From Herbaspirillum sp. WKF16 (GTDB taxonomy: Bacteria > Pseudomonadota > Gammaproteobacteria > Burkholderiales > Burkholderiaceae_D), in the NCBI RefSeq assembly GCF_028993615.1, contig NZ_CP118632.1, positions 4,464,001 through 4,528,000 of the forward strand: a stretch of 64,000 bases of DNA. The letters run 5' to 3'. The position numbers were made by a program, and so were the translations under genes. The notes under the pieces are model-generated. The model ran no database searches, had not been told where the DNA came from, and saw nothing but the letters and a program-made list of their open reading frames with translations. The first letter of the stretch is position 1. Every line of letters starts with the position of its first letter. Below are positions 27,301-34,819 of the stretch, one piece after another.

Positions 27301-27907
27301 GATCGGCTACGGCAGCTACGCCCTGGACCAGAACACCGAGCTGAACTTCCAGGGGGATATCGGCCGCAACTTCAACCGGGGCAAGCGCAGCATCGTCTTC
27401 GCCTCCAGCGTGGCCGACAGCGCCTACGACAGCACCAGCCTGCACGTCGGCGCAGGCATCGCGCGCAGCTATGCGCTGTCGGAGACGACCAGCTTCACGC
27501 CGGGCGTGCGCGCCGACTACACCTGGGTGCGCGATGCCGGCTATGCGGAATCGGGCGCGGGCGTGCTCAACCTGAATGTGGATGGGCGCAGCGTGTCGCA
27601 GTTTGTGCTGTCGACCGACGCCAGGCTGAATATGCAACTGAACCGCTACACCAACCTCGCGTTCAATGCCGGCCGGGGCTACGACACAGTCAACAAGCAA
27701 GCCTCGATCACGTCCGCTTATGCGGGCGCACCCGGCGCGTCCTTCGTGACCTACGGCCTCAAGCAAAGCCCGTGGATCGGCCGCTTGGGGACGGCGCTGA
27801 CGTACACCACCAGCGGCGGTATGGACCTGAGCCTGCGCTACGACCTGGAAGCGCGCAGCAGCTTCACCAACCAGACCGCGAGCGCCCGGGCGCGCTGGCG
27901 CTTTTGA
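24302..27907 (+). CDS. Large ESPR-type autotransporter with glycine-rich repeats
   Basis: 1201 residues from the ATG at 24302. The N-terminus MNRIYSLVWNRQQGAFVVAQE is an extended signal peptide region (ESPR), followed by a hydrophobic core ending MAAT (about 58). Residues about 150-570 form a Gly-rich array of ten units, each built on G-F-T-L-T-N-S-G-(T)-I-(S)-G-G followed by runs of GG(S/N)GG. A linker with SYGKLVVNG leads to the autotransporter barrel (about 920-1201; IWFKPFGSWANQ, then SLRYDLEARSSF and terminal RARWRF). The barrel is paralogous to that at 18490-20529. The ESPR is typical of large secreted adhesins. No catalytic motif is visible in the passenger; adhesion or biofilm function is inferred. 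Confidence 0.92.
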   Translation: MNRIYSLVWNRQQGAFVVAQENATSCGKGHRAATVALALAATLLATPTMAATYTVASNTDDGTGAQDTLSWAINRANSGDTTTIATGVTSITVTGTLPTISTAVSIIANAGTTVQIDGVTLNISGVAANVSLGNTVRIQGLQGGSGAAGPSGVDGGSGGAGGIGVSGNGFTLGNAGTINGGTGGRGGRGGDNSTHNGNGGSGGAGGIGVSGNDFALTNSGTITGGTGGSGGDAGTQGLGQGTGGSGGAGGVGVFGNGFTLTNSGTISGGTGGSGGTRGGSPSSGGVGGNGGIGVSGSAFTLTNSGVISGGNGGVGNGAVGGANGANGGSGGIGVFGSGFILNNSGIINGGNGGSGGLSNSGGTSGRGGDGGIGVSGTNFTLTNSRTISGGSGGNSDYGLGGYGGSGGSGGIGVSGNGFTLTNFGVVNGGNGGSGYYGDVGSGGGGGGGIGVSGSGFTLTNSGAISGGNGGVGGSGISGGGIGGNGGIGISGNGFTLTNSGSISGGNGGNGGNGALGGSSTAGGGNGGDGSSGVSGSGFTLTNSGTISGGIGGIGGPSIHGSASSPGNAAAAVVSSGSSIIYNSGIINGGSGANAVDLSGGNNKLVLLVGSQFGGNVVSTSGASNGGDTLSLGGASGAGSFALSDIGAASKYRGFTTYIKENTGTWTLTGNGASDWTAQGGTLVLADNMSLTGTLAVQNGATARADNATVSGTVTNAGTVAVDAGKTANVGAYTNSGSGTLRIGVTSMSSYGKLVVNGTANLGGALFVDAASATGMSAGTLTQIISATAISGTFASTSTNSLLFAYTPNYVGNQVDLIVAAAPARNSGLGGNIFGIINTQGNLPAAGAARALDQIIGANPSGAIGTLFQGFTTGQERRLSNAVSQTLPLLVGGGQAATNAAFSGINGVVQARIGGNRGLSSGEEFLGDRNIWFKPFGSWANQGERNGVPGFNASIYGVVAGVDRDVSEELRAGVAFAYARSNVASDAAEAPQSGKVDVYQLIGYGSYALDQNTELNFQGDIGRNFNRGKRSIVFASSVADSAYDSTSLHVGAGIARSYALSETTSFTPGVRADYTWVRDAGYAESGAGVLNLNVDGRSVSQFVLSTDARLNMQLNRYTNLAFNAGRGYDTVNKQASITSAYAGAPGASFVTYGLKQSPWIGRLGTALTYTTSGGMDLSLRYDLEARSSFTNQTASARARWRF
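24770..25970 (+). repeat. Tandem degenerate repeats (ten units) within the autotransporter gene
   Basis: About ten in-frame repeats of roughly 105-150 bp, each containing a segment like GTATCCGGAAGCGGCTTTAC followed by CTGACTAACTC and runs of GGCGGC. The highly similar DNA would allow slippage or recombination to change passenger length. Antisense Pro-rich frames across this stretch are artefacts of the repeat. Confidence 0.88.
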
Positions 27908-28049
27908 GCAACAATCAGCCTGGAGCGCCCCCCTCCGCTGGCGAAGTGACCTCCCGCCGCATGCCTCGACCGACTTGCGCTATTGGTGATTTACCTCTAA
28001 ATTCGCCGCGGGGCATGTAACTAGGGACGTTCGTTTGGGGCCGGACAGG

Positions 28050-29117
28050 ATGACAAAACTCTATACAAGACACGTCGACCGTCTGATCCAAGGGGCGCGC
28101 ACCCGCTATGCGCTTCCGACAAGTTTGGCCGAAACGGGAATCGCGTTGGTGCAACATCAACATTTCTCGGTCAACGACGAATCCCGCGCGCTCCAGGCGC
28201 GCGCGTGGTCCGACTATGTCGGCCGCATCCTCGATACGCCGGTCTCGCGCGCCCAGACGCTGTCTGGCTTCTACGGCGAAATTGACAGCTATGTCCTCAA
28301 GGACATGATCTACCTTGATGTCCGTACCGACCCTTTGCACCAGGCCAGGACCGGCGCCAGGATTTCCAGGGACAACGTACGCGACTTCGTGTTCCATATC
28401 GCCGTGGAGGGCGTCATGGAAACGGTGACCGCCTCCAGCCGCCATGGCGCGGCCGCGCAGTTCGTGCCGGGCGTACTGGCGCTGGACATGGGCCAGACCA
28501 TGCGCATGCACCGCCCTACCCGGGCGCGCGTGCTGGCGTTTTTCACGCCACGCGAGAGGGTCGCCGCAGTCATTGCCGATCCCGAATCCATTCACGGCAG
28601 GATCCTGTCCTATGCATCGCCGCTGGGGCAGTTGATCCAGGCGCAGGTACGGCACCTGACGCAGCGCCTTCCGTTCCTGGACCAACGCAGCGCGCAGGAG
28701 GCCATCGGCCTTTGCCTGGATCTCATCCTGACCGCCTTCGCCAAGCAGGTGCGGCTTGACGATGGCGCTCGCGCGGTGGCCAGGCAAGCGCTCATGGCTT
28801 GCGTAAAGCGCCACATCATGGCCAACCTGCACAAAAAGGAGCTGAGTGCGATGACGGTTCAGCGGGCTTTCCCGCAAGTGCCGCGGCCCACCCTCTACCG
28901 CATGTTCGAGCCGGAAGGCGGGCTTGCCGCGTACATCCGCAACTGCCGCCTGTGGGCCGCCGCCAGGGAGTTGATCGAGCTGCGGCAAATGCCGGTGGCG
29001 GAGATTGCCTACGGCCTGGGATTTGGCAGCGCCTCCGATTTCTCGCGCGCCTTCAAGCGCAGCTACGACGTATCCCCCCTGGACTTCCGCGCCGCTGGCG
29101 AGCATTGGCTGCTGTGA
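28050..29117 (+). CDS. AraC family transcriptional regulator
   Basis: 355 residues from the ATG at 28050; a TTG at 28035 preceded by AGGGA is an alternative start. An N-terminal AraC_binding_2-like sensor (about 30-200; LARFF-type strands such as GQTMRMHRPTRARVLAFF) precedes a C-terminal AraC HTH (about 250-350; QRAFPQVPRPTLYRMFEPEGG and PVAEIAYGLGFGSASDFSRAFKRSYDVSP). It follows the large autotransporter by about 140 bp on the same strand without an obvious terminator, so regulation of that gene is possible. No ligand can be named. Confidence 0.88.
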   Translation: MTKLYTRHVDRLIQGARTRYALPTSLAETGIALVQHQHFSVNDESRALQARAWSDYVGRILDTPVSRAQTLSGFYGEIDSYVLKDMIYLDVRTDPLHQARTGARISRDNVRDFVFHIAVEGVMETVTASSRHGAAAQFVPGVLALDMGQTMRMHRPTRARVLAFFTPRERVAAVIADPESIHGRILSYASPLGQLIQAQVRHLTQRLPFLDQRSAQEAIGLCLDLILTAFAKQVRLDDGARAVARQALMACVKRHIMANLHKKELSAMTVQRAFPQVPRPTLYRMFEPEGGLAAYIRNCRLWAAARELIELRQMPVAEIAYGLGFGSASDFSRAFKRSYDVSPLDFRAAGEHWLL

Positions 29118-29196
29118 GTGGCGGCTTATGCATGGCATGCCCCGACAATTGCCCGAGAATGCCCGAGCTCTTCCAGGCGGATGCCGCCGCCGTTGG

Positions 29197-31434
29197 CTAG
29201 TGCCAGCCCGGAATCTGGTCGCTGTTGTTTATATCGGCCAAATGGCGCTGCAATTCGTCAAGGGACAACGGTTTGGTCAGGTGCAGGCCGAAACCTGCGG
29301 CGGCGGCTTGCTCCTTGTCGGCCGCAAGGCCATACCCTGTCAGGGCGACAAGGTGTATGGAAGCCGGCTGCATGGCTTTGCGTAGCGCTACGGCCAGTTC
29401 ATAGCCGCTCATGTCCGGCAGGCCGATATCTATCACCGCCGCATGCGGCTGGCGCTGCGCGGCCATGGCGAGCGCCTCCTTGCCGCTGGAAGACGACCAG
29501 ACCTCCAAGCCAAGCTCCGCGAGAAGGGCATGCGTTATCTCCCGAAGGTCATCCTGATCTTCCACCAGCAAGACCTTCATCCCCTTCAGCGACGAGCCGG
29601 GCGCCTGCGCCATGCCGCCGTCGGCCGGCATACCGCTGTCCAGGAGGGGGAGGCGCACCTCAAACGTGCTCCCCTTGCCGCTCCCCGCGGAGCGCACGGC
29701 CACCGTTCCGCCATGCAGGGCCGCCAGTTTCTGCACCAGGCTCAAGCCTATGCCCATGCCGCCTTCGGTGCGGGCCAAGGTGTTGTCGCCCTGGACGAAC
29801 ACGTCGAACACGTATGGCAAAAGTTCAGGGCCGATCCCTGCGCCCGAATCGGCCACCCTGAGAACGGCCATGCCGTCCTCAGCGCGGACCGAAACGTCGA
29901 TCAAGCCACCCTCGTCGGTATATTTGACGGCGTTGTCGACAAGGTTGCTGAACACTTGCTCCATCCGGGTGCGGTCGGCGCGCACCATGACAGGTTCGGT
30001 ATCGAACGAGAACGCGTGCCTTGTCAGTTTCGATGTTTCCATCATCGACCTGACCGAGGCTGCGACGAGTTCTCCCAGATCGAGCGCTTGCATATCAAGC
30101 CGGACCTTGCCGTAAATCACCCGGCTGAGATCGAGAAGATCGTTGAGCAGCGACCGCAGGTGATCGCTTTGCCGGTGGATGATATCGGTGGGCCGCCGCA
30201 ATGCGGGATCGTCGCCGACCCTAAGCCTTAGCAAGGAAACCGCAACGCTGATTGCCGAGAGCGGATTCCTGAGCTCATGCCCCAGCATGGCGAGAAATTC
30301 GTCCTTGCGTTTGTTTTCCACTTCCGCAGCATGTCGCGCCACCCTCTCCGAGTCGAGCAGCTCGGCATTGCGCGCTTCCGCCGCTTTCAATTTCGCCGCC
30401 GCACTGGCGATGGCGTCTTGCAGCTTGTCGACCTCGGGCGTGCCCGATCGCTTCATTGCGGGCAACTCCGTGCCTTTTCCCAGCATGCTGGATGCGGCGG
30501 CAGCCGCTTCTATCGAACCGGCCAGCTGGCGCCCTACCACTCCGGCGCCGGTCAAGGCCGCGATGACCGCCAGCAGCAGCCCTCCCGCGGCGAGGTAGCC
30601 GGCCTCCCGCACCTGGCCATCGATCTCCTCCACCGGCACGCCAACGGCGACAGTCCACCCCGACAGCGCGGAGCGGGTGAGGACGTCATAGACGTCGAGA
30701 TTTCCCCGCACCGTGTGCCTGCGGATATTGTCCGACTGCGAGCGTATGGCCTCGACCGTCTCCCTGTTTGCCGGCTTGCCGACGAATTCATCGGCCTTCG
30801 CGCTGCGGCCTATCGTCAATCCATCCTTGTCGAACACGCCCACGACCCAGCTCGCGGGAATGTTTCTCTCCTTGAAGGCCAGCGAGAAATGATCGGAGTA
30901 GACCGCTTGCGACAGAACGTAGCTCTTTCCGCTGCGGGTCGTCACGGGGACGTCGATAAAAATGATGTGCTTCTTCAGCGCGCGCGACCACACCATCCCG
31001 GATATGTGGACGCCCCTGGCGGCGATGATGGGCATGAGTTCATCCGGCGAGGGCCGGATCAACAAGGGCGCGCCATAGGGCATGCGGGTGTTGAGCACCT
31101 GCGAACCGTCCGGGGAATAGAGGATCACCCACCCGATTTCGCCGAATGCGGCCGACTTCGCCTGGTCATAGAACTGCTCGAATTTCTCATCGACAAGCAA
31201 GGGCGACCTGGATAGCGCAAGCAGCGCCGACACCGCGCCTTGCAGTTCGCGGTCGATGATCAGCGCGGTGGCGCTGGCTGTCTCCCGCATGGCCCTGATG
31301 GCGCTGTCTCGCGTGCCATCGCTCAGCCGCTTTGCGGCGAGCGCCGAGAATATCAGCAGGGGCACCAGCGCAAGCAAGGCCATCAACGCCAGACGGGCAC
31401 GCAGTTTCATGGAGCGGACATTGGATTCGGACAT
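29197..31434 (-). CDS. Hybrid sensor histidine kinase/response regulator
   Basis: 745 residues. TM1 lies at about 14-34, a large periplasmic double-Cache-like sensor at about 40-275 (VILYSPDGSQVLNTRMPYG, WVVGVFDKDGLTIGRS), and TM2 at about 280-305. A coiled linker then leads to HisKA with GHELRNP (phosphoacceptor His), HATPase (NLVDNAVKYTDEGG, DSGAGIGPELL, GGMGIGLSLV) and a C-terminal receiver domain with the phosphoacceptor Asp in AAVIDIGLPD and Lys in HLTKPLS. The attached receiver implies a phosphorelay or self-control. No partner response regulator is adjacent. Ligand unknown; small organic ligands are typical for Cache domains. Confidence 0.92.
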   Translation of the reverse strand: MSESNVRSMKLRARLALMALLALVPLLIFSALAAKRLSDGTRDSAIRAMRETASATALIIDRELQGAVSALLALSRSPLLVDEKFEQFYDQAKSAAFGEIGWVILYSPDGSQVLNTRMPYGAPLLIRPSPDELMPIIAARGVHISGMVWSRALKKHIIFIDVPVTTRSGKSYVLSQAVYSDHFSLAFKERNIPASWVVGVFDKDGLTIGRSAKADEFVGKPANRETVEAIRSQSDNIRRHTVRGNLDVYDVLTRSALSGWTVAVGVPVEEIDGQVREAGYLAAGGLLLAVIAALTGAGVVGRQLAGSIEAAAAASSMLGKGTELPAMKRSGTPEVDKLQDAIASAAAKLKAAEARNAELLDSERVARHAAEVENKRKDEFLAMLGHELRNPLSAISVAVSLLRLRVGDDPALRRPTDIIHRQSDHLRSLLNDLLDLSRVIYGKVRLDMQALDLGELVAASVRSMMETSKLTRHAFSFDTEPVMVRADRTRMEQVFSNLVDNAVKYTDEGGLIDVSVRAEDGMAVLRVADSGAGIGPELLPYVFDVFVQGDNTLARTEGGMGIGLSLVQKLAALHGGTVAVRSAGSGKGSTFEVRLPLLDSGMPADGGMAQAPGSSLKGMKVLLVEDQDDLREITHALLAELGLEVWSSSSGKEALAMAAQRQPHAAVIDIGLPDMSGYELAVALRKAMQPASIHLVALTGYGLAADKEQAAAAGFGLHLTKPLSLDELQRHLADINNSDQIPGWH

Positions 31435-31554
31435 AGCGCGACAGTTTATCCGTGTTATGGCGTCCCGATGCGCGAATATGGATCCGTCCGGCAGCCGAAG
31501 GCGCGCACCGCCGGGTGTGGCCCGTGCCGGATCACCGCCTGCAAGGACGGCCCC

Positions 31555-32451
31555 CTAGACGACGATGCGCGATACATCCACCAGGTCTCCACGCAAGCGG
31601 GAAGCGTCTCGTTTCGGCGGATGCCCGAACAGCCGGGAGTACTCGCGGCTGAATTGCGACGTGCTTTCGTATCCCACGGCATAGGCGGTGCGTGTTGCGT
31701 CCACGTCCGAGGCGAGCAGGCGCCGGGCGGCTTGCAGCCGCAGCGTCTTATGGTATTGCAAGGGACTCATCGACGTGGTCGCGCGGAAATGGCGATTGAA
31801 TGAAGGAACGCTCATGCCGGCAATGTCGGCCACAGTCTTGATCGGGAACGATTCATCGTAGTGATTGCGCATCCAGTCGATGGCTCTCCTGATTTGCGTC
31901 AGCCGTCCCTCCTCGCGGGCGATTTGCCGCAGCAGCGGCCCATGCGGACTCTGCAGCAGCCGGTATATCAGCTCGCGCTCACGCGATGCGGCGAGGATGG
32001 GAATATCGTCGGGCGCATCGAGGAGCGCCAGCAAATGATCCCAGGCTTCAAGCACCTCGCGCGACACCGTCCCGATGTTGAATGCCGGGAGCTCCCCTTT
32101 CTGGGGAGCGGCGGGCATGTCGGCGATCAATGACGTGAAGAGGTCGTGGTCCAGCGTCAGGCCCGTGCCGACGTAAGGCTTGTCGCCATCCATTTCGAAC
32201 ACGCAACAAGTCGTCGGTAACTCGATCAGGGAGGCGAAGCAGGCGCCCGCGCTATAGCGCAGCATTTTCCTGTTGACCATCATCTGCTTGGCGCCTTGCA
32301 AAATCAGGCACACGCCCGCACCGATGGCCGTCATGGTCGGCTCCGGTTGCCGAAAAGCGCCGATGGCGAGCCTTGGAATCCCGGTGTCCAGGCTCTTGGG
32401 GTTCGCATGGCGCAGCACGCGCCGACTCATCTGCTCGAGGAGATCTTTCAT
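31555..32451 (-). CDS. AraC family transcriptional regulator (AraC_N type)
   Basis: 298 residues from the ATG at 32451 (MKDLLEQMSRRV); 32472 is an in-frame alternative. The N-terminal AraC_N domain (about 20-170: VCLILQGAKQMMVN and the FASLIELPTTC segment) and the C-terminal HTH (about 185-285: FPIKTVADIAGMSVPSFNRHFRATTSMSPLQYHK) match the YqhC-like group, whose members sense aldehydes or redox stress and activate a neighbouring reductase. Here it is divergent from the SDR at 32606, the expected target. Confidence 0.9.
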   Translation of the reverse strand: MKDLLEQMSRRVLRHANPKSLDTGIPRLAIGAFRQPEPTMTAIGAGVCLILQGAKQMMVNRKMLRYSAGACFASLIELPTTCCVFEMDGDKPYVGTGLTLDHDLFTSLIADMPAAPQKGELPAFNIGTVSREVLEAWDHLLALLDAPDDIPILAASRERELIYRLLQSPHGPLLRQIAREEGRLTQIRRAIDWMRNHYDESFPIKTVADIAGMSVPSFNRHFRATTSMSPLQYHKTLRLQAARRLLASDVDATRTAYAVGYESTSQFSREYSRLFGHPPKRDASRLRGDLVDVSRIVV

Positions 32452-32605
32452 GCATCCAGTGTGACAGCACAAATCGACATTCTCAATAAAATGAGCGGAT
32501 CAGGCAAGAAATTGCGCAGTTTTGGCGAAACCGTCCCTCCTGCCAAGCGTATCTTGGCAATGCACGTGCAGCAACGCACGCATCTGAACTCAACAGGAGA
32601 ACGTC

Positions 32606-33598
32606 TTGACCAACGCACATTTCAACGCAAAGTCCACAACGGACGAGGTATTGGCAGGCATCGACCTGCGCGGCAAACGGGTATTCATTACGGGCGTCTC
32701 GGCAGGGTTGGGAATCGAAACCGCGCGCGCTCTGGTGGCCCACGGGGCGGAGGTGATCGGCACCGTGCGCGATCTCGGCAAGGCGCGCGGCGCGACGCAG
32801 GCCGTTCGCGACGCGGCGCAAACTTCCGGTGGACACCTCGAGATTATCCGGATGGATCTTGCCGATCTGACATCGGTGCGCGAAGTGAGCGATGCGATGG
32901 CCGCGGCGGGGAAACCCTTCGACCTGGTGATTGCCAACGCCGGCATCATGGGGCCGCCGTTCGGCCATACCAAGGATGGATTCGAGCTCCAATTCGGCAC
33001 CAACGTCCTCGGGCACTTTGTATTGATCAACCGGCTGGCCCCTTTGATGACGGCCGGATCCAGGCTGATCATGCTCTCATCCAACGGACACCGGTTCGCA
33101 GATGTCGATCTCGACGACCCCAACTTCGTGCACACCCCCTACGATCCATGGGTTGCCTACGGCCGTTCCAAGACGGGCGATGCCTTGCTCGCCGCGGTCT
33201 TCGATGCGCGTCACCGTCATCGCGGCGTGCGTGCCGCAAGCGTCCACCCCGGCGTCATCCTGACGGAGCTGACGCGCAATATAGCGCCTGAGGTTTTCGA
33301 GGCGGCCTTTGCGTCGATGAATGAACAGCACCTGGCGCTGGGCAATGCTCCCTTTGAGGTGAAGACCCCCGCGCAGGGCGCCGCCACGACGCTGTGGGCG
33401 GGGATCGTCGCCGATGCGGAGACAATTGGAGGACGTTACTGCGAAGACTGCGGGATCGGCGCGATGCTGTCCGATGACGCCGTCGTCAGCGCTTTCAGCG
33501 CCGGCGTGCGTCCCTATGCCATCGATCCGCTACGTGCGGAACAGCTATGGACCAAGTGCTCGCAATGGACGGGCGAAGACCACCGGTTGCGACGCTGA
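32606..33598 (+). CDS. Short-chain dehydrogenase/reductase (retinol-dehydrogenase-like)
   Basis: 330 residues from a TTG at 32606 with a good site (CAGGAGA) upstream. VFITGVSAGLG, NAGIMGPP, SSNGHR and YGRSKTGDALL are the SDR motifs; the long C-terminal part after the catalytic site is typical of the WWOX/retinol-dehydrogenase-like branch. Substrate unknown. The divergent AraC regulator probably activates it. A hairpin follows the stop. Confidence 0.9.
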   Translation: MTNAHFNAKSTTDEVLAGIDLRGKRVFITGVSAGLGIETARALVAHGAEVIGTVRDLGKARGATQAVRDAAQTSGGHLEIIRMDLADLTSVREVSDAMAAAGKPFDLVIANAGIMGPPFGHTKDGFELQFGTNVLGHFVLINRLAPLMTAGSRLIMLSSNGHRFADVDLDDPNFVHTPYDPWVAYGRSKTGDALLAAVFDARHRHRGVRAASVHPGVILTELTRNIAPEVFEAAFASMNEQHLALGNAPFEVKTPAQGAATTLWAGIVADAETIGGRYCEDCGIGAMLSDDAVVSAFSAGVRPYAIDPLRAEQLWTKCSQWTGEDHRLRR

Positions 33599-33620
33599 CG
33601 TCGGACGTCCGCCAAGCTGG

Positions 33621-33645
33621 CAGGAGGAGGATTGCCCTCCTCCTG
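33621..33645. terminator. Strong hairpin between convergent SDR and RidA genes
   Basis: CAGGAGGAGG (33621-33630) pairs perfectly with CCTCCTCCTG (33636-33645) around ATTGC. There is no T-run on either side, so factor-independent termination is uncertain, but the position between two convergent stops supports that role. Confidence 0.5.
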
Positions 33646-33657
33646 GGCGCCGCGGGA

Positions 33658-34053
33658 TCAGGCGCTCGGAATGCGTGCGATCACCTTGATTTCAAAATCG
33701 AAACCTGCCAGCCAATTCACCCCTACCGCAGTCCAGTTGGGATAGGGAGGTTCTCCAAATTCCTTCAGGCGGATGGCGTTAAGGATATCGAATTGCGCCT
33801 GCGGATCAGTATGGAAACTGGTCACGTCGATGACGTCGTCTAGGCTGCAACCTGCTTCTGCCAGTACCGCCTTCAGGTTGTCGAAGGCCAGTTGCACCTG
33901 ACGTCCGAAATCCGGCTCCGCACTACCGTCCTCCCGGCTTCCCACCTGTCCTGACACGAACAGAAGGTCGCCCGAACGGATCGCGGCGGAATATTGGTTG
34001 ATCTCATACAGGGCCTGCCGACCGGCGGGAAAGATGGCCTCGCGTTTGTTCAT
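33658..34053 (-). CDS. RidA/YjgF-family protein lacking the usual catalytic arginine
   Basis: 131 residues from the ATG at 34053. The trimeric YjgF fold is recognisable from YSAAIRSGDLLFVSGQVG, QVQLAFDNLKAVLAEAGCSLDDVI and the C-terminal FEIKVIARIP. In enamine deaminases the C-terminal block reads P-A-R-(S/T) with the catalytic Arg; here it is YPNWTAVGVNWL, so that Arg is absent. It therefore probably belongs to one of the non-RidA Rid subfamilies with unknown activity. It is divergent from the TetR gene, with three operator copies between them. Confidence 0.88.
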   Translation of the reverse strand: MNKREAIFPAGRQALYEINQYSAAIRSGDLLFVSGQVGSREDGSAEPDFGRQVQLAFDNLKAVLAEAGCSLDDVIDVTSFHTDPQAQFDILNAIRLKEFGEPPYPNWTAVGVNWLAGFDFEIKVIARIPSA

Positions 34054-34134
34054 GGCTGTGCTCCAGGGATGTTGATTGAAATAGACGGGCAGCCGGCGCC
34101 GGCTGCTCCAGGCATGCGTTGCAGGATCGACTTG

Positions 34135-34201
34135 CATACGCAACGTATGTCAATTTAATCAAACATACGGATCGTATGTCAACTAAAATACGCCACGTAT
34201 G
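34135..34201. promoter_or_regulatory. Three copies of a 15-bp TetR operator, CATACG-N3-CGTATG
   Basis: CATACGCAACGTATG (34135-34149), CATACGGATCGTATG (34164-34178) and AATACGCCACGTATG (34187-34201) fill the ridA/tetR spacer. Centres are 29 and 23 bp apart. The symmetry and number point to the TetR-family protein encoded at 34223 as the ligand, controlling both divergent promoters. Confidence 0.85.
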
Positions 34202-34222
34202 TTTTTATCGGGAGAAACCAGC

Positions 34223-34819
34223 GTGGTGAAGAGCCGTTCGGAAATGGTGGAAGAAACCCGGGCCAAGCTGATCCAGGCGGCCCGTGCATCTTTCGCCCAA
34301 TACGGATACGCGAACGCGTCCATGGATGAACTGACCGCCGGCGTGGGCCTCACCCGCGGGGCGCTGTATCACAACTTCGGGGACAAGAAGGGATTGCTGC
34401 AGGCTGTCATCGATCAAATCGATACGGAGATGGCAACCAGGGCGCACGCGCTCAACGCCAAGGAAAAGGACCCCTGGAAGCGGCTCATGGCAGAGGCCAT
34501 CTCTTATATCGAGATGGCCCAGGAACCCGAGGTCCAGCGCATCATGCTGCGCGACGGTCCCGCCGTGCTGGGGGATCCCTCGCAGTGGCCCAGTCAGAAC
34601 GTTTGCCTGGGAAAGACGATAGCTGGCCTGCGCGAGCTGATCGACGCCGGCGTGATCCATCATGTAGATGCGGAAGCCACCGCTCGCCTGCTCAATGGCG
34701 CTGCATTGAACGCAGCCATGTGGATTGCTTCATCGGACCAGCCCAAGGCCGTGTCCAGGAAAGCCGTTGAGGCGTTCAGATACCTGGCCAATGGCTTGCT
34801 GCGGCCGGCAACATCCTAG
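34223..34819 (+). CDS. TetR family transcriptional regulator
   Basis: 198 residues from the GTG at 34223, which has GGGAGA at a good distance. The ATG at 34199 lies inside the third operator copy and is less likely. The N-terminal HTH (about 10-56) contains SMDELTAGVGLTRGALYHNFGDKKGLLQAV, and the C-terminal ligand domain is all-helical. It is divergent from the Rid protein gene. Its stop codon overlaps the stop of the convergent hybrid kinase gene in the palindrome CTAG. Confidence 0.92.
   Translation: MVKSRSEMVEETRAKLIQAARASFAQYGYANASMDELTAGVGLTRGALYHNFGDKKGLLQAVIDQIDTEMATRAHALNAKEKDPWKRLMAEAISYIEMAQEPEVQRIMLRDGPAVLGDPSQWPSQNVCLGKTIAGLRELIDAGVIHHVDAEATARLLNGAALNAAMWIASSDQPKAVSRKAVEAFRYLANGLLRPATS

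Noticed and set aside
27915..29138. 407-codon frame antisense to the AraC gene
   Set aside because: The plus strand has a clear AraC HTH; the antisense product has no recognisable fold.
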